A stretch of DNA of 64,000 nucleotides, taken from the NCBI GenBank assembly GCA_025330725.1, contig JAIWND010000039.1, forward strand, positions 124,001 to 188,000, given 5' to 3'. Under the pieces are notes generated by a model, which did no database searches, was not told the origin of the DNA, and saw nothing but the letters and a program-made list of their open reading frames with translations. This stretch comes from Chlamydoabsidia padenii (lineage: Eukaryota; Mucoromycota; Mucoromycetes; Mucorales; Cunninghamellaceae). Shown piece by piece: positions 49,565 to 58,598 of this stretch. Each line of letters begins with the position of its first letter. Positions within the stretch are counted from its first letter, which is position 1. The position numbers and the translations under genes are program-made.

Positions 49565-49652
49565 TCGATAATGTGTCATCTATGCAGGGTTCACAATCTT
49601 CGTTCCCTCTTTCACCACTTTTTATATCTTTCATCCACTCAATTATTTTCAC

Positions 49653-50301
49653 ATGGCTTCATTTTACCAACTCCCAAACGAATTACTCCCTTTGGCCGTG
49701 ACCCATCTGGATTCAACTAAAGATCTGTATGAATGTGTCCCCCCGTAAGTCAGCTGGTACAAAATGACAATCAAGAAACTCTGGTTTGCACCCCAAAAAA
49801 TGGATCCACAGGGACAAGTCCATGTGGTTATGGCTCGTTCTGTATCTATTAGTCCATCTCATTGTCATCCATTGGCATTCGCTTGTTTCCCCCGGTTTTT
49901 ATATTCGCAAACTTGTATTCAAATCGGTGATCTGATCAAACACATTATATTGTCTTATACCCCTCGGGTGGAAGATTTGACGTTTTTGTATCACAAGGTA
50001 ACCTGTATAGGCTTTAAATGTATTATTCACCTTTGTCCCCACCTGACCAAAACTTGGTAGACATTTCTTGTTAGACTTGGGCAGGCGTTGTTTTCATCTA
50101 CAACATGTCCAGCTTGTAGGTTTACACATCATTGGTACCAACAGTATCATCCATATGATGTCGTATTGTCTTGAATTATCAATGGTGGATCTCTCGAATT
50201 GTGGCATTGCCTTTGATAGGCACCTTCTTCAAAGTGAATGTCTGAATAAAAGTAATTTGGAGTATCTTAAACAAATCGTCTCACCTGGTGCTCGTAATTG
50301 A
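49653..50301 (+). pseudogene. F-box/LRR-like pseudogene
   Basis: From the ATG at 49653 the translation MASFYQLPNELLPLAVTHLD looks like the start of an F-box, a Skp1-binding module of ubiquitin ligases. A TAA at 49746 interrupts it just before VSWYKMTIKKLWFAP, where intact F-boxes read on. Further down, leucine-rich-repeat-like text (EDLTFLYHKVTCIGFKCIIH and CPHLTKTW) stops at a TAG at 50058. LRR-like text then resumes in another frame (LGRRCFHLQHVQLVGLHIIG and YCLELSMVDLSNCGIAF). One in-frame stop plus a second stop with a frame change make a functional product unlikely. No intron repairs these breaks, since the GTAAGT next to the first stop lacks an acceptor that would restore phase. Confidence 0.62.
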
Positions 50302-50486
50302 TTACTCTCCTATTGTATTTGAGGTGACCTGCCCAGTTGGATGACAATCTATCATTTGCAGTTTACCCTGTATTATCATTATTAGTTTTATTAATTAAAT
50401 AAAATCAACAATAAAATATACAATGTTTAAAAGTAGGTGAAAGAAATGATCAAAAGCAATCGTACATAGGAAAAGAAATCAAATAG

Positions 50487-50740
50487 TCAGTTAGTACTGT
50501 GATCAGCACCTTTTGTCTATGGAAATGATAAAAAGTACCACCAAAGTGCAGTGTGTGTGGGTTGCGATAACTTCCCAGAAAAAATTGAACTTGATAAGGA
50601 AAGGAGACAAATGGAAAGAGAGAGAGAGAGCAAATTCATACCAAGCGGCCAGCGTTACTACACAAATTGTTTGATTGTATAACCGTTGCAGCCTGAATGA
50701 CCACATTGACAGTGGCAGAAGGAGAGCGGAAAGAAGACAT
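50487..50740 (-). CDS. Possible small two-exon gene, 42 aa, unknown
   Basis: Exons 50740-50642 and 50516-50487 join through a GT-AG intron (GTATGA to CATAG) to encode 42 residues, starting MSSFRSPSATVNVVIQAATV and ending GADHSTN. A TATA-like ATATATCC lies about 50 bp upstream on the minus strand. I do not recognise the product; no signal peptide or membrane helix is clear. The exon phase and splice sites support it modestly. Confidence 0.35.
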
Positions 50741-50812
50741 AATGGATGAGGAAAGAAAAAAAAAGTTAAAGCACAGTAGAGCCTTCTTATAGGATATATG
50801 TAGGTTAAAAGC

Positions 50813-50868
50813 CAAGCACCAAGTCCCTTGTTTCAGTTTGTTTGAACTTGTGTTGACTTTTACCTGTC

Positions 50869-50937
<69 letters not shown>

Positions 50938-51440
50938 GTTGAAGAGGAAACCCACATCGTATTCAAACCCCGCTTTCCTTGATTCCCTACCAAGATTTGG
51001 ATGGGCTCTCCTCGCTCCATTGTTAAAGGATGCTAATGATTAAAGTGGCGATGTGAATACTATAACTCATTTCCAACATACTTTACCACAAAATTCAAGC
51101 GCCAAGATTCTTGTGTCAGTCTGTCCAAGCTTGTAATGAGTTTTACCTGTCTTTTGCAGAAGACTTTTTTTACAGATAGAAGCTAAAATCATATTCAAAT
51201 ACCACCAGTTCCTAGTCAGAATTGGAAGGAGCTTTACCGCTCCATTGTCATTGGATGCTAATGACTAAAGTGGCCATGTGGACACTATAATCCATTTCTA
51301 ATATACTTTACTTCAAATTCAAGTACCAAGGCCCTTGTGTTAGTATGTTTAGACTTGCAATGACTTTTACCTTTCTTTGCGACGAAAGATATATTTTTTT
51401 CTAGACGAAAGAAAACTTCATTTTCAAACGCGGTTTATAG
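50813..51440 (+). repeat. Three diverged tandem repeats of about 224 bp
   Basis: Units begin at 50813, 51096 and 51320 with related text CAAGCACCAAG, CAAGCGCCAAG and CAAGTACCAAG, each followed by CTTGTGT-like and TTTTACCTGTC-like blocks and, in the first two, by GGATGCTAATGA. The first unit is 283 bp because it contains an uninterrupted run of 60 A residues (50875-50934); without it all steps are about 224 bp. They lie just upstream of the secreted-protein array. No coding frame is conserved between them. Confidence 0.7.
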
Positions 51441-51579
51441 GATCAGATGTTCTTCATCTATTACCATTTATGTTTCATATTACCAATACACACCGGTTTA
51501 CGGACCTTGAACCTTTCAGTACATCTTTTCGCCATTCCTAATGCCGTTTTCAAAAAAAAAAAAAAAAAAATCTTGAAGG

Positions 51580-51587
51580 TATAAATA
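51580..51587 (+). promoter_or_regulatory. TATA box of secreted-protein copy 1
   Basis: TATAAATA 50 bp before the start codon, within a segment shared with copies 2 and 3. Confidence 0.65.
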
Positions 51588-51629
51588 GGGTGATTAAAAG
51601 TTTACTTTTTTCCTGCCTTTACAGACAAA

Positions 51630-51938
51630 ATGAAGTTTTCTGGTTTGAGTTTGCTTGCAGTACCTTTCTTATTAGCTGGTGTGGCCTCGGCAGAAGATCA
51701 ATTCACGCTTGTTTATGCGGATGGACCGGAAATGGTTGATTATGGAGCATGTAGCCCTATTACAAAACCAGATGGCACCCCATTGAGAATAATCGAACTC
51801 TCGGATTTTTCATTGTGCACTGTTTCAAGTGACCAATTCTGCCACTTGAAAGATATTAAGGACCGTATTATGCTGCCCCCAGGGAGATATCCAGCCCCAG
51901 CGGCTCCCCATGGCTATATCTCATGCAAAATGCATTAG
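51630..51938 (+). CDS. Small secreted four-cysteine protein, copy 1
   Basis: A single-exon gene of 102 residues. Residues 1-21 (MKFSGLSLLAVPFLLAGVASA) are a signal peptide with a clean AxA-type cleavage site. The mature 81-residue protein has cysteines at 41, 63, 71 and 99, enough for two disulfide bonds, and no membrane segment or GPI signal. It starts a tandem array with copies at 52736, 53723 and 54990. I do not recognise the family; the profile (short, secreted, cysteine-paired, in a tandem array, rapidly changing) is that of a secreted interaction protein or effector candidate, which is inference. The TATA box, a short A-rich leader (ACAAAATG) and the 3' flank are shared with copy 2. Confidence 0.8.
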   Translation: MKFSGLSLLAVPFLLAGVASAEDQFTLVYADGPEMVDYGACSPITKPDGTPLRIIELSDFSLCTVSSDQFCHLKDIKDRIMLPPGRYPAPAAPHGYISCKMH

Positions 51939-52378
51939 AAAAGGCTCCATGTTGGTTTTCTTTCTCTCTTAACCTATTAAGTTACTCTTGAATCCATTCT
52001 TTCTTTTGATGACGATAGTGCGATAATAAAGAGGATGATGATAATTAAATAGAGGTATTGGTGTATTTCCAAATGATGAAAAACCCTTATCATCAATAAA
52101 GAAACCCCATGGAGGTTTACATGGCACTTTTACCGTTAGCCCGTATGATATGCCGCTCTTTTACATTATGTATCGATTTTTTACATTGATCGGGGCTGGA
52201 ATATATTTCAGTCCCGCGAGGGGGTCATTATATGCCGGAGTAATAACTTTACAATGTTGATGTATCCAAGCATTTTGTTGGGATGAGATATCTTGTACAA
52301 ATTAAAAACTATAAGCGTTTCAAAACAGCGTCTAATCTTTGCATGAACCTTTCAAATAAAGCAATATTGCCATTGACA

Positions 52379-52400
52379 TTCAAACACCGACATTCATGCA
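52379..52400. promoter_or_regulatory. Extended motif ending CCGACATTCATGC, array spacer 1
   Basis: TTCAAACACCG is followed by ACATTCATGCA, an extended version of the motif seen across the window. The same element recurs at 53488-53508 and about 54600-54613 in the next spacers. Confidence 0.4.
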
Positions 52401-52683
52401 AAAAAAAATCAAGTTGATTTCCCGCTTTCTCGCCGTCCTTCCCCTTTTTCGATAAAGTTACAGTTTTCAGGTAAAATAAAAACATAAAAAAATGCTTTCA
52501 GTTTATAGGATTGAGTGAGGTGGATGAGAATGGAGGAACCGAAATCTAAGTATGTCTCTTTTTTGTTCCAGTTCTTGAGCTACCGACATGCGCTCCGAAT
52601 ACATACCGGTTTACCGACCTTGAACCTTTCAGTACATCTTTTCGCCATTCCTAATGCCGTTTTCAAAAAAAAAATCTTGAAGG

Positions 52684-52691
52684 TATAAATA
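52684..52691 (+). promoter_or_regulatory. TATA box of secreted-protein copy 2
   Basis: TATAAATA 52 bp before the start codon, in the same context as copy 1. Confidence 0.65.
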
Positions 52692-52735
52692 GGGTGATTA
52701 AAAGTTTACTTTTTTTTTCTGCCTTTACAGACAAA

Positions 52736-53047
52736 ATGAAGTTTTCTGGTTTGAGTTTGCTTGCAGTACCTTTCTTATTAGCTGGTGTGGCCTTGGCAGA
52801 AGATCAATTCACGCTTATTTATGCGAATGGACCGGAAATGGTTGATTATGGAGCATGTAGCCCTATTACAAAACCAAATGGCCTCCCATTGAGACTACTC
52901 GATCTCCCGAATTTTTCATTGTGCACTGTTTCAAGTGACCCATCCTGTCACTTGGGAGATATTAGGGACCATATTATGCTGCCCCCAGGGAAATATCCAG
53001 CCCCAGAGGCTCCCCATGGCTTTATCTCATGCAAAAAATTGCATTAG
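52736..53047 (+). CDS. Small secreted four-cysteine protein, copy 2
   Basis: Single exon, 103 residues, with the same signal peptide as copy 1 except Ser 20 to Leu. Cysteines lie at 41, 63, 71 and 99. Compared by eye with copy 1, 19 codons carry amino-acid changes and one codon is added near the C-terminus, while only one synonymous change is seen (a Cys codon). Its 3' flank of about 470 bp differs from that of copy 1 at only about six sites. The duplication is therefore recent and the coding part has changed much faster than the flanks. The start at 52736 is chosen over the in-frame codon at 52694 because the latter precedes the shared leader. Confidence 0.8.
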   Translation: MKFSGLSLLAVPFLLAGVALAEDQFTLIYANGPEMVDYGACSPITKPNGLPLRLLDLPNFSLCTVSSDPSCHLGDIRDHIMLPPGKYPAPEAPHGFISCKKLH

Positions 53048-53671
53048 AAAAGGCTCCATGTTGGTTTTCTTTCTCTCTTAACCTATTAAGTTACTCTTGA
53101 ATCCATTCTTTCTTTTGATGACGATAGTGCGATAATAAAGAGGATGATGATAATTAAATAGAGGTATTGGTGTATTTCCAAATGATGAAAAACCCTTATC
53201 ATCAATAAAGAAACCCCATGGAGGTTTACATGGCACTTTTACCGTTAGCCCGTATGATATGCCGCTCTTTTACATTATGTATCGATTTTTTACATTGATC
53301 GGGGCTGGAATATATTTCAGTCCCGCGAGGGGGTCATTATATGCCGGAGTAATAACTTTACAATGTTGATGGATCCAAGCATTTTGTTGGGATGAGATAT
53401 CTTGTACAAATTAAAAACCAGAAGCGTTTCAAAACAGCGTCTAATCTTTGCATGAACCTTTCAAATAAAGTAATATTGCCATCGACATTCAAACACCGCC
53501 ATTCATGCAAAAAAATCAAGTTGATTTCCCGCTTTCTCGCCGTCCTTCCCCTTTTTTGTTCCGGCTCTTGAGCTACCGACATGCGCTCCGAATACATACC
53601 GGTTTACCGACCTTGAACCTTTCAGTACATTTCCACCCCTTCCTAATGCCGCTTCCAAAAGGCCTTGAAGG

Positions 53672-53679
53672 TATAAATA
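53672..53679 (+). promoter_or_regulatory. TATA box of secreted-protein copy 3
   Basis: TATAAATA 51 bp before the start codon, in a segment nearly identical to that of copies 1 and 2. Confidence 0.65.
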
Positions 53680-53722
53680 GGGTGATTAAAAGTTTACTTT
53701 TTTTCCTGCCTTTACAGACAAA

Positions 53723-54037
53723 ATGAAGTTTTCTGGTTTAAGTTTGCTTGCAGTGCCTCTCTTGTTAGCTGGTGTGGCCTCGGCAGAAGATCAAATAAGA
53801 CTTTTTTACTGGCATGGGCAGGAAATGGTTGATTATGGAGCATGTAGTCCTCTCACAAAACCAGATGGTTCCCAATTAGTCCTAATCGAACTCTCAGTTG
53901 ATGGGGTGTGCTCTGTTTCAAGTGACTCATCCTGTTCCTTGGGAGATATTAGCCCACCTGCTAAAGAATCTGCAGGACTAGTTCCTCCCCCACAAGATAC
54001 CCATACCGGTTATTTTACATGCAAAACAATTCCTTAG
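53723..54037 (+). CDS. Small secreted four-cysteine protein, copy 3
   Basis: Single exon, 104 residues. The signal peptide is nearly the same as in copies 1 and 2, differing mostly at synonymous sites, while the mature part has diverged strongly, for example IRLFYWHGQEMVDYGAC and SVDGVCSVSSDSSCSLGD. Cysteines are kept at 41, 63, 71 and 100. The region between the third and fourth cysteine is Pro- and Ser-rich and differs in sequence from copies 1 and 2. The 3' flank is related to the others but more diverged. The function is unknown. Confidence 0.78.
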   Translation: MKFSGLSLLAVPLLLAGVASAEDQIRLFYWHGQEMVDYGACSPLTKPDGSQLVLIELSVDGVCSVSSDSSCSLGDISPPAKESAGLVPPPQDTHTGYFTCKTIP

Positions 54038-54655
54038 AAGAAAAAAAGCATGTCCACTTTCGTTCTCTTCACCATGAGATAAGTCTATCACTCTTGCTTT
54101 TACTGTATTGATGATCATATGATAATAAAGGGAATGTTTATCAATTAATGATACTAGCATTTTATATGGATATGAGCGGTGAATCAAAAATGCTGGAATA
54201 ATCATTCGCTTAAATATATTATTATGTAGCCATGTTTATATAAGTATTGACAAGGGTGGTTGTGTGCGGGAATTGAAATGAGATTGGCTGCATAAACTGC
54301 TGGATGTGAAAAAGTTCCAAATCTGTTACAAAGGATGAGAAGAGAGCTAAAAAGAAACACTCTTTACTGTTAAAGTAATCCAAATGTATCTGATGTTGTT
54401 TCTCATTTCATCAATCCATCAATGTTTTGCATTTACCATGACCATCCCCTACTCCCGACAGAGCATACACTGGTTCGATAATGGTACATTAGGTTCCAAA
54501 GTCGGGATCCTACATTCAACGTCTTGATATTCATTAAAGGTTTCCCCTTCTGAATGGGTCAACTTTATTTCCTACTGGTAGAATTATGAATTAGTAAACG
54601 CCGACATTCATGCAAGTAATAAAATTGACCACCCGCTCTCTCGCTCTTTCTCTCT

Positions 54656-54699
<44 letters not shown>

Positions 54700-54989
54700 C
54701 CTTTTCGAAGAGGTTAAGGTTTGAATGGAGCCGAAATCCAAGTATGCTTTTTTTCAGATGTTTACATACCAGCTACCTCCTACTTTTGAATGCATACAGG
54801 TTTATTGATCCCTCCTCCCGTCAGTGCCTCTTTCCCATGCCTCATATTTTCGAATACATAACGCTATGCGGATTCCTTTTGAAAACCTTCGGTACTTCTT
54901 TCCCATTTCTCAAAGCCGTCTTCTAAAAAGTTTGAATGTACAAATAGGGTGATTACAAGTTGTTGTTGTTTTTCCCCGACACAAACACA

Positions 54990-55303
54990 ATGAAGTTTTC
55001 TGGTTCAACTATTCTAGCAGTATCTCTCATATTAGCTGGTGTGACCTCGGCAAAAATGAAGTGATACTCGGTTACGAAAATGGACAAACGCCTGTCGATT
55101 TTGGTGCATGTGCACCTGTTATGAAACTAAATGGCGCTGAATTGATCACCTTCTCTCTCACAGCTGATGCGCAGTGTTCTATTTCAAGCGACGATTCCTG
55201 TTCACCGGGAGCTATTAATCCTTATACTAAACCGTTCAAAGGACAATATTCTGCTATAAAGTATTCTCCATATAGCTACAGGACATTTAAAAAAGATACT
55301 TAG
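54990..55303 (+). pseudogene. Secreted four-cysteine protein, copy 4 (broken)
   Basis: The signal peptide is still readable from the ATG at 54990 (MKFSGSTILAVSLILAGVTS) but runs into a stop after 25 codons. The mature part continues in another frame from about 55052 with GACAPVMKLNG, DAQCSISSDDSC and a C-terminus that lacks the fourth cysteine. The break is a one-base length change in an A-run at 55052-55056. The TATA box is also degenerate: TACAAATA at 54939-54946, at the same distance (51 bp) as in the intact copies. Loss of frame, cysteine and TATA together argue for a real pseudogene, although a sequencing error in the A-run could explain the frame alone. Confidence 0.68.
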
Positions 55304-56200
55304 AAAAGATTCATGTCCGTTTTCTCACTCTTTAAACCATTGAACCCATTCTTCTTTTACTCATGGTATTATGATAATATAGTAAAGCACATGTTTATCA
55401 ATTAAAGATACTCATGTTTTTGTATGGACGGAGGATTATAAAGTGGTAATAATCATATACCTATATACCTTACTATGTAGCATCCTTACCTATGGTAAAA
55501 GAAATGGGAGTTTAGTGAGCGGGATTTGAAACATGATGGGTCGCATAAACGGGGGGATGTGAAAAAGTAGCACATAACAAAAAGAGATAGAGAACGACAC
55601 TCTTTATTGTTTAAGTGCACTAAAATGTATCTAATGCTTTTTCTCATTTAATCATTTCAACGATATTTGACATTTACCATAACCAAAGCTTTTTCATTTA
55701 TGGTTGATAGTATGTTAATAAAGGGAATGATGATAATCAAATAGAGGTGCTAATGTATTAACGAACGAGGGGAAACATTTAGAAACTCATAATGGTTTAC
55801 GTGGCGTTTATTTCATTGTCACCTATTACAGGCCTCTAAGTCTTCATTTTTGTCTAGTCCGCCGAGCGCAAAAGTTGCCTTTTTTTTAGAACGACGTATT
55901 TACAGCCTTTCCCTTTTTTTTTTTTTTTTTTTTTTTTTTAATGTTCGCCATCTTGCACCTTTTTACAATGCCCCCCCCCCCGCTATAGCTCCTTGAAGGA
56001 TTAACTTGTGATATTCATAAAGACTTAATTTAACATCAAGTCGTAAAATAAAAGTTACAAAAGGTGCTTTTATTTAAATGTACTTAAAAAGGCAAACAAA
56101 CAAAGAGAGGGTATAAATAACCAGATAAAAATCGACTATGCTAAAAAGTAATTGTTGCTTTTTTCGGTTTTAGGGAGGTAAAAATCATCTAAGCTAATGT
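55304..56200. other. Array tail with relic flanks and homopolymers
   Basis: 55520-55690 (including CGGGATTTGAAA at 55520-55531 and ACACTCTTTATTG) resembles the 3' flank of copy 3 at about 54264-54440. 55705-55810 (AATAAAGGGAATGATGATAA, then CATAATGGTTTACGTGGC) resembles the 3' flanks of copies 1 and 2. These are remnants of at least one further duplication with no coding part. T- and C-runs lie near 55914-55982. Confidence 0.5.
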
Positions 56201-58191
56201 CTAGTCATCCGTTTGGTCACTGGTATCATCGTCCGTCTTTTCACTATCGTCCGTATTGTCACCTTTATCCTCTGTAGTCAATTTGTCGTGCAACTTGGCT
56301 TGTTCCCGGTCCAGTCGAATACGTTCCAAAAATTCAGGCACCCGTTCAAACAGTCGTTTCAGCAAATCCTGTTCGCTGACTTTATCACCGGATCCTCCAA
56401 TCTCCAAAAACAAGGCGACAAAAAAGCTTTGCATTTCGGCGGTGGTAACATGTCGTTCAGGGATCAAGGTCAATAGTTTTTTAATGGCTGCGTTCAAGTG
56501 TGTGATCCGGTCTTTGTCTTCATCTTCACTGACTGGAGTTGGTAAATCATTGTTGATGATGACTGGTTGATCTTCCTCTTCCACCACGTTGATGTCATCG
56601 TTGTCGTCACCGAAATCGGGAGTAGCAAAGAATCGCCAAAACATGGCTTCGATTTGTTCGTGTACAGCATATCCCAGTTCCAATTTGACGTCCATTCGAC
56701 CAGGTCTTAACAAGGCAGGTGTGATTTTATTCATATCATTACAGGTCATGAATACCACTAATATAGTAAAAAAAAAAAAATAGGGAATGAGTTTGATCAT
56801 GTTTCGTCATTTCCATTTTAATTTTCCTTCACTTACTTGATCCATCATTTCCGTCAATACCATCTAAAGCATTCAACAAACCAGACTTTGTAACAGAATC
56901 GGCGAGTTCATCATAGTGGTCCACATCTTCGATGATCAAAAGAGTATTCTTTGGTGTTGCCGAGATACAATTTGAGAATTCGGTATCGCTGTCCAATTCA
57001 CCTAGTTTAATCAACGCCAAATTATAGTGTAGTTTTGCCTATTATCAAATCAACTTTAGTCATGGTATGTAGTGTGGAGGAGGGAGGGAGACTAGACTTA
57101 CCGCGCACAACGTAATCAAGGATGTTTTACCAGTTCCAGGAGGACCATATAATAGATAACCACGTCGATAGGGTAGACCTTTGCTTTTATACCAGTTTTG
57201 TCGTTTGATAAATCGTTTCATGTCACATAATAGATTTTCCTTGATACCAGTAGGTAAATTGACAGAATCATATCCACGAGGCTCGACGCTATTCTTTTGA
57301 TACCAACTATCATAACCGTTCCATTGTAAGATTTTGATCTACACAGTTTCAGAATACAACTAGTTAGTATTCCCCGTTTTATTCCCCCTCATTTGTTTTA
57401 CTTACATTGTTGTCTTCATTGTCGTTGTAATTGTCGCACCATTCTTGTAAAATGTCCCGCAGAGTATCAATAGTTTCAGTGGGTGATGTGGTCATTGAGA
57501 TGTTAATATAATCGGGTCCATGACTAGTAGCCTTTTCTTCGTCTTCTTTGCAGAAGGACACAGTCAATACGTGACCTTTGTATACAATTTCATTATCGGT
57601 GTTATTACCTTTTCAATGTTAAAAAAAAGGTAGGTTAGAGTAAAAAAGGAAGAAAGAAGAAGGGGGGGGGACACTTACGAGGGTAAACGCCGACTGTGGG
57701 ATTTTCATCCTCATCTGAATTTTCATTCGCCGCTCCTGGCTTTGATTCTTCATAAAGGGCAATAGCGTCGATCAGTTCAGGAAGTTGTTCAGTGTACTTC
57801 TTTATATAATATTGAATGGCATTGAAGGAATCGTCCTGATAGTAAACGCGCGCATTAACGGTTTTGGTTTGCTTGCCTAATCGATCCATCAAGTGTTCAA
57901 CAAGTTTTTCCCATGACGTTCTAAGAATAGCTGGGGAGCCAAGAAAAAAAGAAGGCGGTATTTGAATTTCCATACACCCTAACTTCAGCCTTACAACTTA
58001 CGAGCAATGTAAAAGAGAATCCCAAGCATGACGAAATCGTTTCCAAAGTACCGTTGAGCCAGTTTTGTTAATCGTTCTCCAAAAATACCATGCCAAAAAG
58101 TTTCCTCAGTAATGTTCTCGAGGAAATAGAGAATCTTCTCTACAATATAGATAAATCGCATGGATCGGACTTTGCTCAGTGCTAAAGGCAT
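56201..58191 (-). CDS. BCS1-like AAA ATPase
   Basis: Six exons (58191-58002, 57930-57679, 57608-57406, 57338-57102, 57038-56837, 56757-56201) encode about 546 residues. BCS1 proteins are AAA ATPases of the inner mitochondrial membrane; the founding member inserts the Rieske protein into complex III. Walker A is GPPGTGKTS at about 280-288 in the family context GLPYRRGYLLYGPPGTGKTSLI. Walker B is NTLLIIEDVD at 325-334. SGLLNALDGIDG, VFMTCNDMNK and TPALLRPGRMDVKLELGY complete the AAA module. The N-terminal BCS1-specific part is diverged, with one likely membrane segment near YFGNDFVMLGILFYIA. The C-terminus is acidic. It may be a BCS1-like paralogue and not true Bcs1. An upstream in-frame ATG at 58269 would add a TCA-encoded poly-Ser stretch. 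Confidence 0.8.
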
Positions 58192-58206
58192 TGTGTGTAT
58201 CAAATG

Positions 58207-58243
<37 letters not shown>

Positions 58244-58598
58244 AAAGAAGAAAAAGGAATCTTCTGCATTGCATTTTATAGTCGAATTAAAATGTTTTCA
58301 GCCACGCCAATGACACATACCCATATAACCATGGCGCAGCGGACTACGCTGCTCCTACCCCCATAATTTAACTCATTCATCACCGCAGTCATATGGCTTG
58401 TCCTTTTTCAAGTGATACAACAACTTGTCAACTTTTTTTTTTTTTTTTTTTTGCATAAACCAAATCTCGATTGTCGTGACAATTTCGCATGATTGTGACG
58501 GCGGGAGCTGGAAATCAATTTTACTTCTTTTTTTATTTTTTTGTTCTATTTCTTCTCTTTAGATCTCTTTCTTTTTTAGAACCTTCATCTTTTACAAC
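58192..58598. other. Divergent promoter spacer with GAT microsatellite
   Basis: Holds a (GAT)n run at about 58207-58242 that would be poly-Ser in the longer BCS1-like start, a T-run near 58433-58452, and GGCGGGAGCTGGAAATC near 58500, a loose motif relative. No separate gene is supported. Confidence 0.5.

Noticed and set aside
49746..49760. A nine-base intron GTAAGTCAG that would remove the first F-box stop
   Set aside because: Far below any plausible intron length; the frame break downstream would remain.
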